From Perkinsus olseni (Eukaryota; Perkinsozoa; Perkinsida; Perkinsidae), in assembly GCA_013115135.1 (NCBI GenBank), contig JABANP010000030.1, forward strand, positions 180,377 to 244,376: a stretch of 64,000 bases of DNA, in the 5' to 3' direction. The position numbers were made by a program, and so were the translations under genes. The notes under the pieces are model-generated. The model worked only from the letters and a program-made list of their open reading frames with translations. It was not told the DNA's origin and did not search any database. This document shows, piece by piece, positions 21,309 through 31,747 of this stretch. Each line of letters begins with the position of its first letter. Within the stretch, counting starts at the first letter, position 1.

Positions 21309-24025
21309 CTAAACAATGAAGACAAACAAGGCGGAGCGGAGCAGGACATTACCTCCAGCCGCGGCAGCGGCGGCACCACCAGCCTTGTCGTGATGAGAAA
21401 TACCACTGACGATATCGTCGATTCTGAGGTAAGAGAAGCTTCGAACGTGGACTGGCGCATGGCTGGCTCAGCGGACCTCAGAATCATCCCCGCATTCTCG
21501 ATCGAGGCCTTGAAGGTTTGCTGCTTGACAAGATACGAGTCAACAATACCCTCCTGAAATACAGCATTCCGAAATCGACTCAGGCGCGTGCCGGTCTTAC
21601 CTTCCTAACGTCCACGACTTCACCAGTGTTGCCGTCAATACCCCACCAGTACTCTCCCTTCGAGTGCCTACTTCGAAGGTCCGTCAAACACGAACCTAGA
21701 CAAAAGCGAGTAGCCGACGGATCTCAAGCACACAACATCATGTTTACCACATCAATACCGCAGTTGGCAGCTAGGGTACGAGGAATGACCTCCAGTGCAG
21801 ACGCGACCGCCCTGAAAAGAATCATAGCGAGAATCCAGCGTTCCCGCGCAGGCTCACTTATAAGGGGAACTGGGTGACGCCTTCGACTAATTTAGACTGC
21901 TCGTTGAGTCGAGCAGCCAGGGCCATCTCAGCGGCGCCGCCGCCAGGCAGGAGACGAGGGTCAATGAGAATGTTCCTGCAGGTGAGAGCATGGAATAATG
22001 ATGACACGGGATGAGAACGCCTACCTTGCAACGCAGAAAGCATCCTGCAGGTTACGCTCGATCTCGTTGAGGACGTCCTTACTGCCGCCACGGAGCACAA
22101 CAGAGCAAGCCTAACGAGGAGATTGAAAGACCATGAGCGGACGGTCCCACTCGACCTTGGGTTCCTTGCAATCAACCAGGAAAGTATACCACTCATCGCC
22201 AACCTTCTGAACCTTAAAGGTTCCGCATCTGAAGAAATGAGGGTATTAAGCGTAACCAGCTAACCCGTGCATCCTCACCCAGTCCCGACGTGGGCCTCAG
22301 TGAGCTCCTCGGCTCTCGTCGCGATTGTGGCGCCGCACTGAAGGAAGAATCTGAGCGCCTTGACACGCAGTTAGCTCTTACAATTCTCGCAATGCGGTTG
22401 TTGTCAGTCTTCTTAACTCTGCGAATGACTGAGACATTTTGCTTCATCAGGAAATGCTGAGCCTGAAATCACCACCAGTAAAAACTGAATTCCCGAGTCC
22501 GCGAAGGCTCACCAGATCGGACACGCCCTTCTCTGTAATGACCAAGTCGGGTTTCACCGCGAGGATGTGATCACAAATCTGAGACAATAGGAAATTTTCC
22601 GAAACTCACAGGATACACTCTACCTTCTGAACTTCCTCCTCTTCCTGGCGCAAGAGAGCAGCCCAGTCGGCCTCCTTAGTAACTTCAACGCTGGTCTCCG
22701 ACTCACCTGTCGGAGAGAAGATGTCACAAGAAGAGCCCAGCGACCGGCAAGTACTACCTTTCTTGTATTCAAGCGTGCAGTCGAGCAACACTATGCGGGG
22801 ATTCCTGAGAAACGACGAAAGTCGGGGAAGCCCAGGTAAGTCCAGGCTGACCCTTACCGTATGAACCGTCGCATCCTGCCGTTGGTGACGTCCTTATTGA
22901 GCATAACTCCATCAAGGACACGGCACATGCTCAAATCGCCGCCCGGAATCTTCTCAACCTGACCAGAGAAAGGTCGACCCTCATCGTGTTCAAAGAACTA
23001 CCTTGGCGTATCTCTTGAGATCGATCTCCGGCTGAGAGCCAGGACGATCAATCTTGACGACTTGGGCGGCCTTCAAGGCGAGCTCCGAGATCATAGAACC
23101 CCACCTAGAAAGGACGACACGAACTGGAAACGACTCCTTTCAAATTAAACAACGCCGTCAGCAGGCTTAAACGACTTCCACTCAAGGCAGTTATCGACTA
23201 CCCCCGGAGTGAAGAATTCGCTCAGCGCGCAGGAGCACAAAACGGAATCTCAACCGCAATTCAGGCCCGGTAAAATTGCCGATTGATACAAGCTGCTCAC
23301 CTGTTAGCGAATTTGGTGTCAATGCTGGCCCTAACGGTCCGCAGAAGCTGATCCTGGTCATTCGGGGTCGATGTTCTCCGCAATTTCCGGCAAAAACTTG
23401 TTGATGTCCTCGAGAGCCTGAGCATCGAATTATGCGGCGCGTGACGTCCAGCGACAAGGAATCCTCATCCTGTACCTTCATGTAGCCGGCGACGATCTTC
23501 GTAGGGTGAATTTTCCTGCTAGGGTCGAGCAGGGGCTCGGCTGCCGACAGCATCTCACCGGCAAGAATCATAACAGACGTGGTACCATCGCCAACCTGAG
23601 CAAAAATCCAGCCAAAAGATACCTCAGAAGATTCTCCCACCTCTTCATCCTGCGACCTCGAGAGCTCCATCATCGTCTTCGCACCCGGATGCGTCACGTC
23701 GATTTCTCTAAGCCGAACAACAGGAATCCGCCCAGCAGTACAAAATAGCGTCACTAACCTCAGAATGGCGTGACCATCATTGGTGAGGACAATGCCCCCC
23801 ATAGGGTCCAGAAGCATCTTCAGCATTGCCTTAGGTCCAAGCGTGCTCCGAACGATACCTGAAGCTTTCCGATGCCCGGCAAGGGAAGGAGGTTAAGCGC
23901 TTCCTCTCACTGGCAATGGCCTTGCCAGCATTTATATTCGAGAGCTGGGCGCGGCGTCCACTGTCCCTCTTGGCCGAGGGATTCAAAATCAAGACGGGCT
24001 GACGTCCGCCTCCCATGGGTGCCAT
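21309..24025 (-). CDS. CCT3: T-complex protein 1 subunit gamma (cytosolic chaperonin CCT3)
   Basis: An ATG at 24025 opens MAPMGGGRQPVLILNPSAKRD. The first intron (GTGAGAGG...CTTCAG) joins in frame to SIVRSTLGPKAMLKMLLDPMGG, followed by [49 protein letters not shown] (the ATP-binding GDGTTS is split by an intron) and HPTKIVAGYMKA. The C-terminal exon reads RIDDIVSGISHHDKAGG plus an Ala/Gly run, with a stop at 21309-21311. These blocks match the gamma subunit of the eight-membered TRiC/CCT ring, which folds actin, tubulin and other cytosolic proteins using ATP. The gene is cut by about a dozen short introns (roughly 45-80 nt). The final residues after AAGG may be read-through of an unspliced donor (AG|GTAATG), so the exact end is unsure. 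Confidence 0.93.
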
Positions 24026-24935
24026 TTGAGGATAGCTCATTATAAAGGACAGAAGTAAACCGAGAAAGGACCAGGCTGAAATTGCAGCTGTCATCAGCAC
24101 AGTGAAGCAACCACCGCCAAACTGGCCTCAGTATATCACTTATACCGAGTCGGGTGTGAACATCCTTCAGAAGGAATCTCGATCGTTGCCAGCAAAGCTA
24201 CCCATAGTCTGCTGTCAGATAAACTGCTCAGCCCGTCCGAACCGGGTCGATCGGCATCCAACACCGATATCTAGAATTCCGTCAAAAATAAAAACCGTAG
24301 ATAGAAAAGAAGGACTGGTTCGACCGACCTGCCAAACTGACATGACGACACGAGGTAGTCCCAGGAAGAAGGAACAGATGGACTCCTTCAAGATCGTTGA
24401 TGAAGCGGGCAGCTTCACGCCCCAGCTTGCAACACAGGAGCTATGACGAGCGAAACCGAAAGATACTCGCTTTGAACGTGACTAGGGTCAACCTCGGATA
24501 CTATCGCCCTACATACAGCCCGGTGCACCACTGCATCACAATAGAAAAGCATACGACTGCCTAGGCCTCCAGTTATGCCCTCAACGGGTCACATGACTTA
24601 AGCTCAACGATGTTGTTCGAAACTCCGTCGACGGAAAAAATCACCCTAAATCGTCAGCGCATAATCGTTATTCTCCGAGACGCGCCAGCTTCACAAGGTA
24701 CTCCTGCCGGTCTCTGTGTTGTTATGGGATGTCACTGTTCCAGAGCAGTCAGCATTGACGGTCCTCGAGCCAGAAAAGGTGCGTTTTAACCTCGTCCTCA
24801 CCCTCTTCTCGAAATAACTCTTCTCTTCAGCCCAATCGGCGGACGCAACGGCGAGCACGGCTAGCCGTAAGAGCATAACGGAGCACTTGTCGAGGGCCAA
24901 ACCTGGGATAAAGAGCGCAAGAATTCAACAGAAAG
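24026..24935. other. Intergenic stretch between divergent CCT3 and CDPK genes
   Basis: A 114-codon plus-strand frame (24102-24446) has an ATG but no motif or coding look, so I do not call it. Because CCT3 runs left and the CDPK runs right, this about 0.9-kb interval is likely their shared promoter region. The first CDPK exon(s) with the start codon may lie in its right part. Confidence 0.4.
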
Positions 24936-27796
24936 ACATTAATCAGGTTTATGAAATACTGGGAGACCGAGTGCTCGGTAAGGGAGCTTCACTGAGCATC
25001 GCCACGGTTATGAGAAGTGTTCAGGGACTGGCATGAACGGCGAGGTATATCTAGCGAGGAACAAAGCAACAGGGAAGACAGTTGCGGTCAAAACTCTGAC
25101 GACAGAAAATCTTAACTCGAGGAAATTCGAGGTGGGCCAGCTGCAAACAGGGGTGATCGCTTGGGTTGAATGAAGCGTCTTGGTTTAAGACTCTTGAGTA
25201 GTTCACGAAGGCCCCGCGCGACGACAGCGATCTAGGTGAGAGAAAGACATTTCCTGAGTTCCCAGAACGGTCCCAGGAGCATCTTTTACACGTTAATTTC
25301 AATCCTGGATGTTTTCAAAGTCAGGGGAGGTCTGTTGAACACCCTCAAAGCTCCTTCGCTTGAATGAGAGTTGGGCTTTTCGACTGATGTTGCACGCTTG
25401 CTAAAGGGGCTCATATTCAGCTCCTCCGTAATGAAGTCGAAATCTATCTGCACTTGGACCATCCCAACGTCTGTCGGTTACTAGAAGTGTATGAAGACGA
25501 GACGAGCGTCCGGCTGGTGATGGAGGCATGTAAGCGGTGGAGCCCTTATCGTCGGGTGTAATCTCGAATGAGGTCCGAGCGTTGCGCGCATGGGCGGCTT
25601 GATAGCCATGCTTGGCGTTATCATCACGGAGTCGGTTAGTCCTTTATACCACCTAGGGTGGTCTGTTTAAGACTCGAACATGAACTTCGAGCCGGTCTTG
25701 ACAAGTCCCCTTCGAATCCTGCGGAACACAATTTTCCGCGGATTCGCTCCTCTGCACGTGCTGTAGGTAGAAGAACTCTCATTTATTTTACGCCAAATGA
25801 GATTTTGGCGCACTGAAACGCGAATTGGGTCTTCGCGGTCGTTTGCCATCTCACATCTTCAACTTGGTCATCTTTTCCACAGTGAGCGAAACCCTCTACT
25901 GGTGTACCGAGACTTTTTCCGAAAAAGTTTTTCGTGTGTTAGTGTTTAACTCAACACTCAGTGTCCCTAATTCATCTGAGTATGATGAAAATTTTTTCTC
26001 CCTCCCAATCCCTTCTCAGTGAGTGTTGCACCCTACTAGGTACGGGCAAGGAGCTTTTCGAACGACTTGCGTCCAAGAAAAGATACGGCGAGCAAGATGC
26101 CGCACAAGTGACCAGACAAATGTTAGACGCCGTGCATTACTGTCACAAGCAGAACATCTGCCACCGGTAGGGGTCCATCCCGAGCGGTTTACCCAGAAGC
26201 CGTTTCAGAGACTTGAAGCTCGAGAATTGGGTATACGCGGACAGCTCCGAGAACGCTCCTCTACGGCTGATCGACTTCGGCTTCAGCAAGGTCTTCACTC
26301 AGAATCAGCCGATGACAGCGATGCACGGGACAGTCTACTACGTGGCTCCAGAAGTAGCGATACAGCTGTTTTCGCCGGGCGGGAGGCACAATGATGAAAA
26401 GAATGTTGATACAAATTTAATTCCGTATCTACGAAACCGGTGAACGCAACAACCCCAGTGGGTTAGCCCACGCTCCGTCACCAGAGCGGATTAGGGCCGA
26501 GGTTTTTCTTCTAGGCTTCACAACTGATTGGCAGTGCCAATTTGGCACCAATCTAGCAAAGAATCAACCTTAGTCTCGTGTCGTCAACAGCCTCGATTGG
26601 CTCTGGCTCAGCTTGTCATCGGGGTCGGCGGTCCTATTTTCGCAATTCTGAGTATCGCGGTGGGGATTGGACGTGGGTTAGATGTTCGCGTATTTGATGT
26701 GTCAGGTGCTTGAAGGTTCGTACGACTCGAAGTGCGATGTATGGTCAATCGGAGTGATAGTTTACATGATACTGTCCGGCGCTCCACCTTTCGGGGGCGC
26801 AACCGACGCACAGATCATCAACAACGTCAAGAACGGCAGATTTTCCTTCGAAGGTGCGTCCGAGGTGCTCTTCCAGTTTGTTCACTCGGTCACGCCTCAG
26901 GGCCACGCTGGGCAGGGATTTCCGATTCGGCGAAGGCGTTCATAACTTCTCTCCTACAGCGAGACCCATCCAAGCGCCCGTCCGCCGTTGAGGCGTCCAA
27001 GCATGAATGGATCACGACCAACATGAGCAAGAGCAGCTCTGAGTGCGGCGAAGACGCAGGCATAGACCGCTCAGTACTCGAAGGACTTTGCCAATTCTCA
27101 CGACAAAACGGGATCAAACGCGCCGCCCTGGGCATGATCGCCTTCAGCATGTCCAGCAACGAGCTCCTAGAAAACCTCGAGCGAGAGTTCAAGTCGCTCG
27201 ACACTGATGGCAGCGGAACGATCAAACTACAAGGGCTGAAGCAAGCCCTCACGAAATATCTCGGAATTGATGACGAAGAGGCGGAGCGTGTTTTCAAGAA
27301 GCTGGACCAGTCAGGTGATGACGAAATACATTACTCGGAGTTCCTGGCAGCATGTTTGCTGACGAGGCTTGCAATGAACGAAAGATATATTCAAGAAGTT
27401 TTTGAGAAACTGGACTTGGACAAAACTGGAGTAAGACTGGGTATCTACTATTGGTCAAAAATCCTCTTTCAGTATATATCGGCGGACAACCTTCGGGCAG
27501 TCTTGGGCGACTCCTATTGTGGAACAAGCGTCGAGGAACTGATTCGACAAGTTGATTATAAGTGCAACGGGTGGGTGCATGGGCGAGATAAAACGCCTCT
27601 AAAGACACCGAATTTTGTCAGGCGGATCGAATACGACGAGTTCGTGAAAGCGCTGACGGAACAGCGCGAAATTGAACTCGAGGCCGAAGCAGCAGATCCT
27701 GATGGTAGATTCAATAGGATTGCTAGGGAGCCAGCTTCTTCGATCAGGGACGGGCCAGTTAGAGGTCCTGAGGTCGATCTCGCGCGGTTTGCTTGA
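24936..27796 (+). CDS. Calcium-dependent protein kinase (CDPK)
   Basis: Plus-strand exons spell a Ser/Thr kinase followed by EF hands. Kinase blocks: YEILGDRVLGKGA, EVYLARNKATGKTVAVKTL (catalytic Lys), LLRNEVEIYLHLDHPNVCRLLEVYED, ICHR|DLKLENW (catalytic Asp, exon junction), RLIDFGFSKVF (DFG), MHGTVYYVAPEV, CDVWSIGVIVYMILSGAPPFGG and LLQRDPSKRPSAVEASKHEW. A junction helix follows, then EF loops DTDGSGTIKLQG (Gly at position 12, so probably weak), DQSGDDEIHYSE (good), one split by a 42-nt intron after DLDKTG, and one split by a 51-nt intron before RIEYDE. It stops at 27794-27796. Known role: calcium-triggered phosphorylation, typical of alveolates and plants. The start codon was not located; 24936 is approximate. 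Two large introns (about 25.12-25.41 and 25.53-26.03 kb) interrupt the N-lobe. Confidence 0.9.
25285..25345. repeat. Diverged relative of the MITE-like element
   Basis: CACGTTAATTTCAATCCTGG ... GAGGTCTGTTGAACA is clearly similar in order and spacing to the right half of the element at 51778-51882. It lies in a CDPK intron much longer than most introns of the window. Confidence 0.45.
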
Positions 27797-29028
27797 ACTC
27801 TCGGTCGAGGAAGTCACATCACCTACTGACGTGCTGGTCACTGAAGGGTTGGAACGCGACCCAACCAAGAAGGGAGTTTTTGGATTCACTCTCGCTGCGG
27901 AATGAAGTTCCTCTCTTCACTATTCATCCCCCGTGTAAAAATTTGCTCGTGATTTGCTCAGCGTTTGTCCACCATTTGTCCAGGGTTCGTACCAACCATG
28001 TAGTGGTGTCGGCCAGCCCAAACAGGCGTCGTGTTGAGTTCAGGGAGTCTGAGGGGACGCGTTCTCTGCCCACCTTATAGCCACCCTATAGGGACGGAGC
28101 ATCATATCCAGGAGATGATCTCTTCTCTTTCCTCGCGAAAGGAGAACATTAGAAAGAAGCCTTCATCCCATGACTTTTTTGGGAGCTTTTTTGGGCTTCG
28201 CTTGGCGTGCCGCTGCAAGCGACAACGTGTTGCATAACATTCCGGGGTTGAACGAGGTTCTAATCAATTGAACAAGCGTTTACGCTGAGAGTTATTGTGT
28301 TAGCACGACACTGAAATGAGACGAAGCTATTGATGAGCGAGGAAAGCCTTGAACGAGCCCCGCGGGATCCTTCGCCCGCAGAGACCTTTATTCTCAACTG
28401 CATGTGCTTTTCGTTCCATCTCACACGGACTGTCGTGACGTAATCCACGGATTAGCGCCTCATGAAATTGGCAGGACGGCCTGATGTCGGATACAGCTGT
28501 CTCTGCAATTTTCGAGATTATTTAGCTCCCTCAATGACACAGACTTGTAACTAAACACCGTGTTGAATGCCGAGATTCTCGCTCATAGTGGTACATACCC
28601 GCGCGACGGCCAACCCTCAACTTTTCAGTAATACAGCGCTATGCTCGAAATGTGGTCGAACATAGTGATATCCGAGGGGGCCGAGGCACACTGATACACT
28701 ATTTACATGGAAACGAGAAATCGGAACTAAAAGCTCCTCACTGTGAGGGAGCTAGCTGATTAAGGTACTATCAACAAGAGAAATGTGGCTCTCAGGAGCC
28801 ACGGTCAATGACAATTTAACACTAAACTAGGAACTACCTTTACGAATAGATTTAAGGAACTTGTTAGAATATTATGTAAGGAACTTGATGAGATACAAGC
28901 CGTACGATAACTGAACAGAAACTATTCTAACGTCTAACATTTTGACGCTGATCAGGGCTCAAATACGCCCGTTAATGAACTGACAATAAGAATGAATGAA
29001 ACACCGGGAGTGACCGAGCTCCACTGAC
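27797..29028. other. Intergenic stretch
   Basis: No coding frame with a motif, no tRNA and no obvious repeat is present. It contains the 3' flanks of the convergent CDPK (+) and secreted-protein (-) genes. Confidence 0.45.
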
Positions 29029-30681
29029 TTAGAAGTACACGGGGCTGGCATGCCAGATCTCCCAGCGCCAGTGCCAGTCGTTCTTGTAGAAGAGGACATT
29101 CACCCAGGCGTTGAGGTTCACACCGGAGAAGAATTGCCACTTGTTAGGCAAATGATCCATAGTGTTGCCCTTGACATCAATGGATACACCAGCACCGGCG
29201 ATCCAGAGACTGACGCTAGTGCCAATCTCACCGTAGGCGGTGATGTCGTTGTTTGGTGCGGCGGTGCATCCAACCTTAGCCCACACATCCCAGTGAATGA
29301 TGGAACCAGCAACAGGCACATTGACGTTGAAAGTCACTTTAATCTCTATCTCGGCAGCGAAGGTGCGCTTGTCAGGCTGAAGCAGATCCTTCCCAGAGGC
29401 CTTGCCAGAAATGCAAACGACAATGTTGAGGCTGAAGCCTTCGCCGTACTGCCAGACGATGGCGCACCCGCCGGCCTCAACGCTGAGGTTGAGAACTGGG
29501 GCTCCCTCGGACTTTTCAATCTCAATGGACAGCGTCAAGTGAGCACTCACGCTGTCGTCGTTGACATCCACGAAGGTCATTCCGCCCTTAAGGGTGAATT
29601 TCTCCATGGTGGCATCAGCAGAGACGAAGATGCAATACCTCTGCACTTGCTTGCCCTTGTCGTCCCTGCAGCTCTTTGGGAACTCGAACTTCACGAGTTC
29701 GACCATGCGTCTGTTGTACTCGGTGTGGAAGAAAGTATCAGCAGCAGAACCCTTGGGAATGTCGAAGTACATCACACCGGCCTTAGCACCGCTCAAGCCA
29801 CTGCGAAGCCTCCTAGACTTGAGCCAGTCAACATCCTCCGCATCCTCGAAGTATGTTCGCTCATCTTCCGCGACAAAGGTTGCAGTGATGTAATCGACAT
29901 TTACCGGAGGAGCATCGCTATCGCCTTCTCCCAAACGACGGGAACTGGTGATCTGGTAGGTCGTATGCATCTCCTTCTCGGCCTGGGCGACATCCATTTC
30001 AGCATCGATCTCCTCGTGGTTAGAGTAGTCGGTCTCCTGAAGGGTTTTACCGTTGAAGCTGTTCATACCAACAAGCTTGACCGGCTTCTCATCGCTGGAG
30101 TCGGTGTAGAAAGTCCAGTGGTCAGGGTACATGCCAGTCTGGTAAAGGGCCGTATAGTTGGCCTTGGTGCTGGGATCGACTCCCTGAGGGCCCCTCTTGG
30201 TATACTTGTGAACAGTAGCGCCATCGAGGGTGGTGGTGCCCTCGGCGGTCCATCCATCTTCTTGAAGGCTACCAGGTGCTTTCGCAGCACCGAGGAGGCG
30301 CACAGACTCGGGCTCCTGCTGGCTCTCGGAGATCGTGACGGCCTGGTTTCTGAAGAGCTGGTCGAGGCGCTTGGTCTGAGGACTCTCAACGGTCATGAGG
30401 TACTGATAGGGACGGCTCGGCATGGCCTTGACCCTTACGTGACCATCCTTGGCGACAATCATGTCCTCCCTAGTGGTGACAGAGCCGTCCTCCATACCGG
30501 GGAGGGTCAGGCCGTAGGTTTCCATCGCCATGGATTTACCGCAGGGAGCAGGGTTGCCGTGAACGTCCTTGACTTCCTTGTTACAGATGGTCCTAGTTGA
30601 CATGTGCATACGCACATTACCCGGCTTGAAGGCCAGGGTGTCGCCAATGAAGGCGAGGAGGAACAGAAGTAGAGATAACAT
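29029..30681 (-). CDS. Secreted protein of unknown family, intronless
   Basis: A single 550-codon ORF starts at ATG 30681 with a clear signal peptide (MLSLLLFLLAFIGDTLAF). The N-terminal half has an early Cys pair and charged, Thr-rich sequence with an NYT glycosylation site. A short acidic/dibasic middle follows (TYFEDAEDVDWLKSRRLRSG). The C-terminal half (about residues 340-550) is beta-rich with a few cysteines and ends in a striking Trp-rich stretch (NDWHWRWEIWHASPVYF). The lack of introns is unusual for this window and, with strong codon preference on this strand, hints at high expression; this is inference. I do not recognise the family. The complementary strand is open for 516 codons, which I treat as a codon-bias shadow. 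Confidence 0.82.
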   Translation of the reverse strand: MLSLLLFLLAFIGDTLAFKPGNVRMHMSTRTICNKEVKDVHGNPAPCGKSMAMETYGLTLPGMEDGSVTTREDMIVAKDGHVRVKAMPSRPYQYLMTVESPQTKRLDQLFRNQAVTISESQQEPESVRLLGAAKAPGSLQEDGWTAEGTTTLDGATVHKYTKRGPQGVDPSTKANYTALYQTGMYPDHWTFYTDSSDEKPVKLVGMNSFNGKTLQETDYSNHEEIDAEMDVAQAEKEMHTTYQITSSRRLGEGDSDAPPVNVDYITATFVAEDERTYFEDAEDVDWLKSRRLRSGLSGAKAGVMYFDIPKGSAADTFFHTEYNRRMVELVKFEFPKSCRDDKGKQVQRYCIFVSADATMEKFTLKGGMTFVDVNDDSVSAHLTLSIEIEKSEGAPVLNLSVEAGGCAIVWQYGEGFSLNIVVCISGKASGKDLLQPDKRTFAAEIEIKVTFNVNVPVAGSIIHWDVWAKVGCTAAPNNDITAYGEIGTSVSLWIAGAGVSIDVKGNTMDHLPNKWQFFSGVNLNAWVNVLFYKNDWHWRWEIWHASPVYF

Positions 30682-31060
30682 TGTTGTACGATGAAATAGT
30701 GAGTGAGATTAAACTTGAACAACCAGTCGTGAACTGTTCACCACTCGTGGTCCGCCCCTTCTCCACCCGAGCCAATGGTGGACCGACCCTCACAACTTCA
30801 AAGGTCATGCCGCACAGTACTAGAGCCGAAAGGAAGAACGGAGAGATTCGAATTTCCTTCCCCTGGAGTCGATTTCCAGCAGCACGCATGCCCGCGAGAT
30901 GAGGGTGCCATAGAACGGTCAGTTTTCCCCAGCAAAATTGGATACATCTGCAGCTGCACTTTGAGTGCACTGCTAATTCATTCCATGCTGCCCGGATAGG
31001 TCATTAATGCCCTTCGCTCGATTTGTGGCCGTCTGTTCAAACCATCTCCGCTGAGGCAGC
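30682..31060. other. 5' flank of the secreted-protein gene
   Basis: No gene is seen. It ends with one copy of the CAGC target duplication (31057-31060) of the neighbouring BEL/Pao-like element. Confidence 0.45.
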
Positions 31061-31246
31061 TGTTGCAACTAATGTGGAGCAGGGACGTACTCGTAGAACG
31101 CAAGATACGAGAGACTGCTGACGAGGGGTGTATACTACTTGAGATGGTAGAAACCAACTGTCTGTCGTACGGACTGTAGCTATGTCAGCGACTTAAGAAA
31201 ATAAGAGAGAGAGCAAGATAGCAAGACAAGCTTCCACTCTTCAACA
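31061..31246 (-). repeat. 3' LTR of the BEL/Pao-like element
   Basis: 186 bp, identical to 37430-37615. It has TG/CA ends within a 5-bp terminal inverted repeat (TGTTG...CAACA). Confidence 0.96.
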
Positions 31247-31747
31247 TTCCCCCGCCGCGGAAGTAATCATCTTGAGGTTACCGATGTACTCATACAACAA
31301 AGAAGGAGAGTTGATGGGAGAGATAACAGCTACACAGCCCTTAATGGCTCTCACAACATAGACAGTACCAGTGAGCCATTTCTGGCCTAACTTGTTACGA
31401 CCATGATTGTAACGAAGAACATGATCTCCCACCGATAATGTAGAGAAATCAGACCGAGCGAGAGAAGCATCACCGAAGGTGGATCGAGCACGAAGAATAG
31501 CATCTTCATTCTCAGCGCTCACCTGGATCCACTTACAGTCGGAAGATACTCGAGACGCAACATCACGAAGCAACTCGTCAGCATCAGCACGGTCTGGCAT
31601 CCTCAAAGGAATATGATGATCGAGACTGTCAGCAGCCTCCTTGGATAGGGTACGACCTGGTGCCATTGAAGGGGTAGCATCTCCCGTGAACATAGTGTAG
31701 GTCACTACTATAAGTCGAAGAGGACAGAGAAGACCTGACAATGTTGT
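31241..31747 (-). CDS. C-terminal part of BEL/Pao Pol in a shifted frame
   Basis: After the integrase core the reading switches to a +1 frame. It reads YTMFTGDATPSMAPGRTLSKEA, then a charged stretch, then SVGDHVLRYNHGRNKLGQKWLTGTVYVVRAIKG, which resembles the GPY/F-like C-terminal integrase module. The end lies within the first bases of the 3' LTR. No ATG opens it (first usable codon TTG), so it was once, or still is, the tail of Pol. Either an indel in this copy or assembly, or recoding, must explain the break. Confidence 0.75.
   Translation of the reverse strand, partial: TTLSGLLCPLRLIVVTYTMFTGDATPSMAPGRTLSKEAADSLDHHIPLRMPDRADADELLRDVASRVSSDCKWIQVSAENEDAILRARSTFGDASLARSDFSTLSVGDHVLRYNHGRNKLGQKWLTGTVYVVRAIKGCVAVISPINSPSLLYEYIGNLKMITSAAGEC
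31247..31256 (-). other. Polypurine tract of the BEL/Pao-like element
   Basis: Read on the element strand, GGCGGGGGAA ends exactly where the 3' LTR begins. Position and composition fit the plus-strand primer. Confidence 0.75.

Noticed and set aside
29050..30600. 516-codon plus-strand ORF
   Set aside because: It is the exact antisense of the secreted-protein gene, has no signal peptide or motif and looks like a codon-bias shadow.
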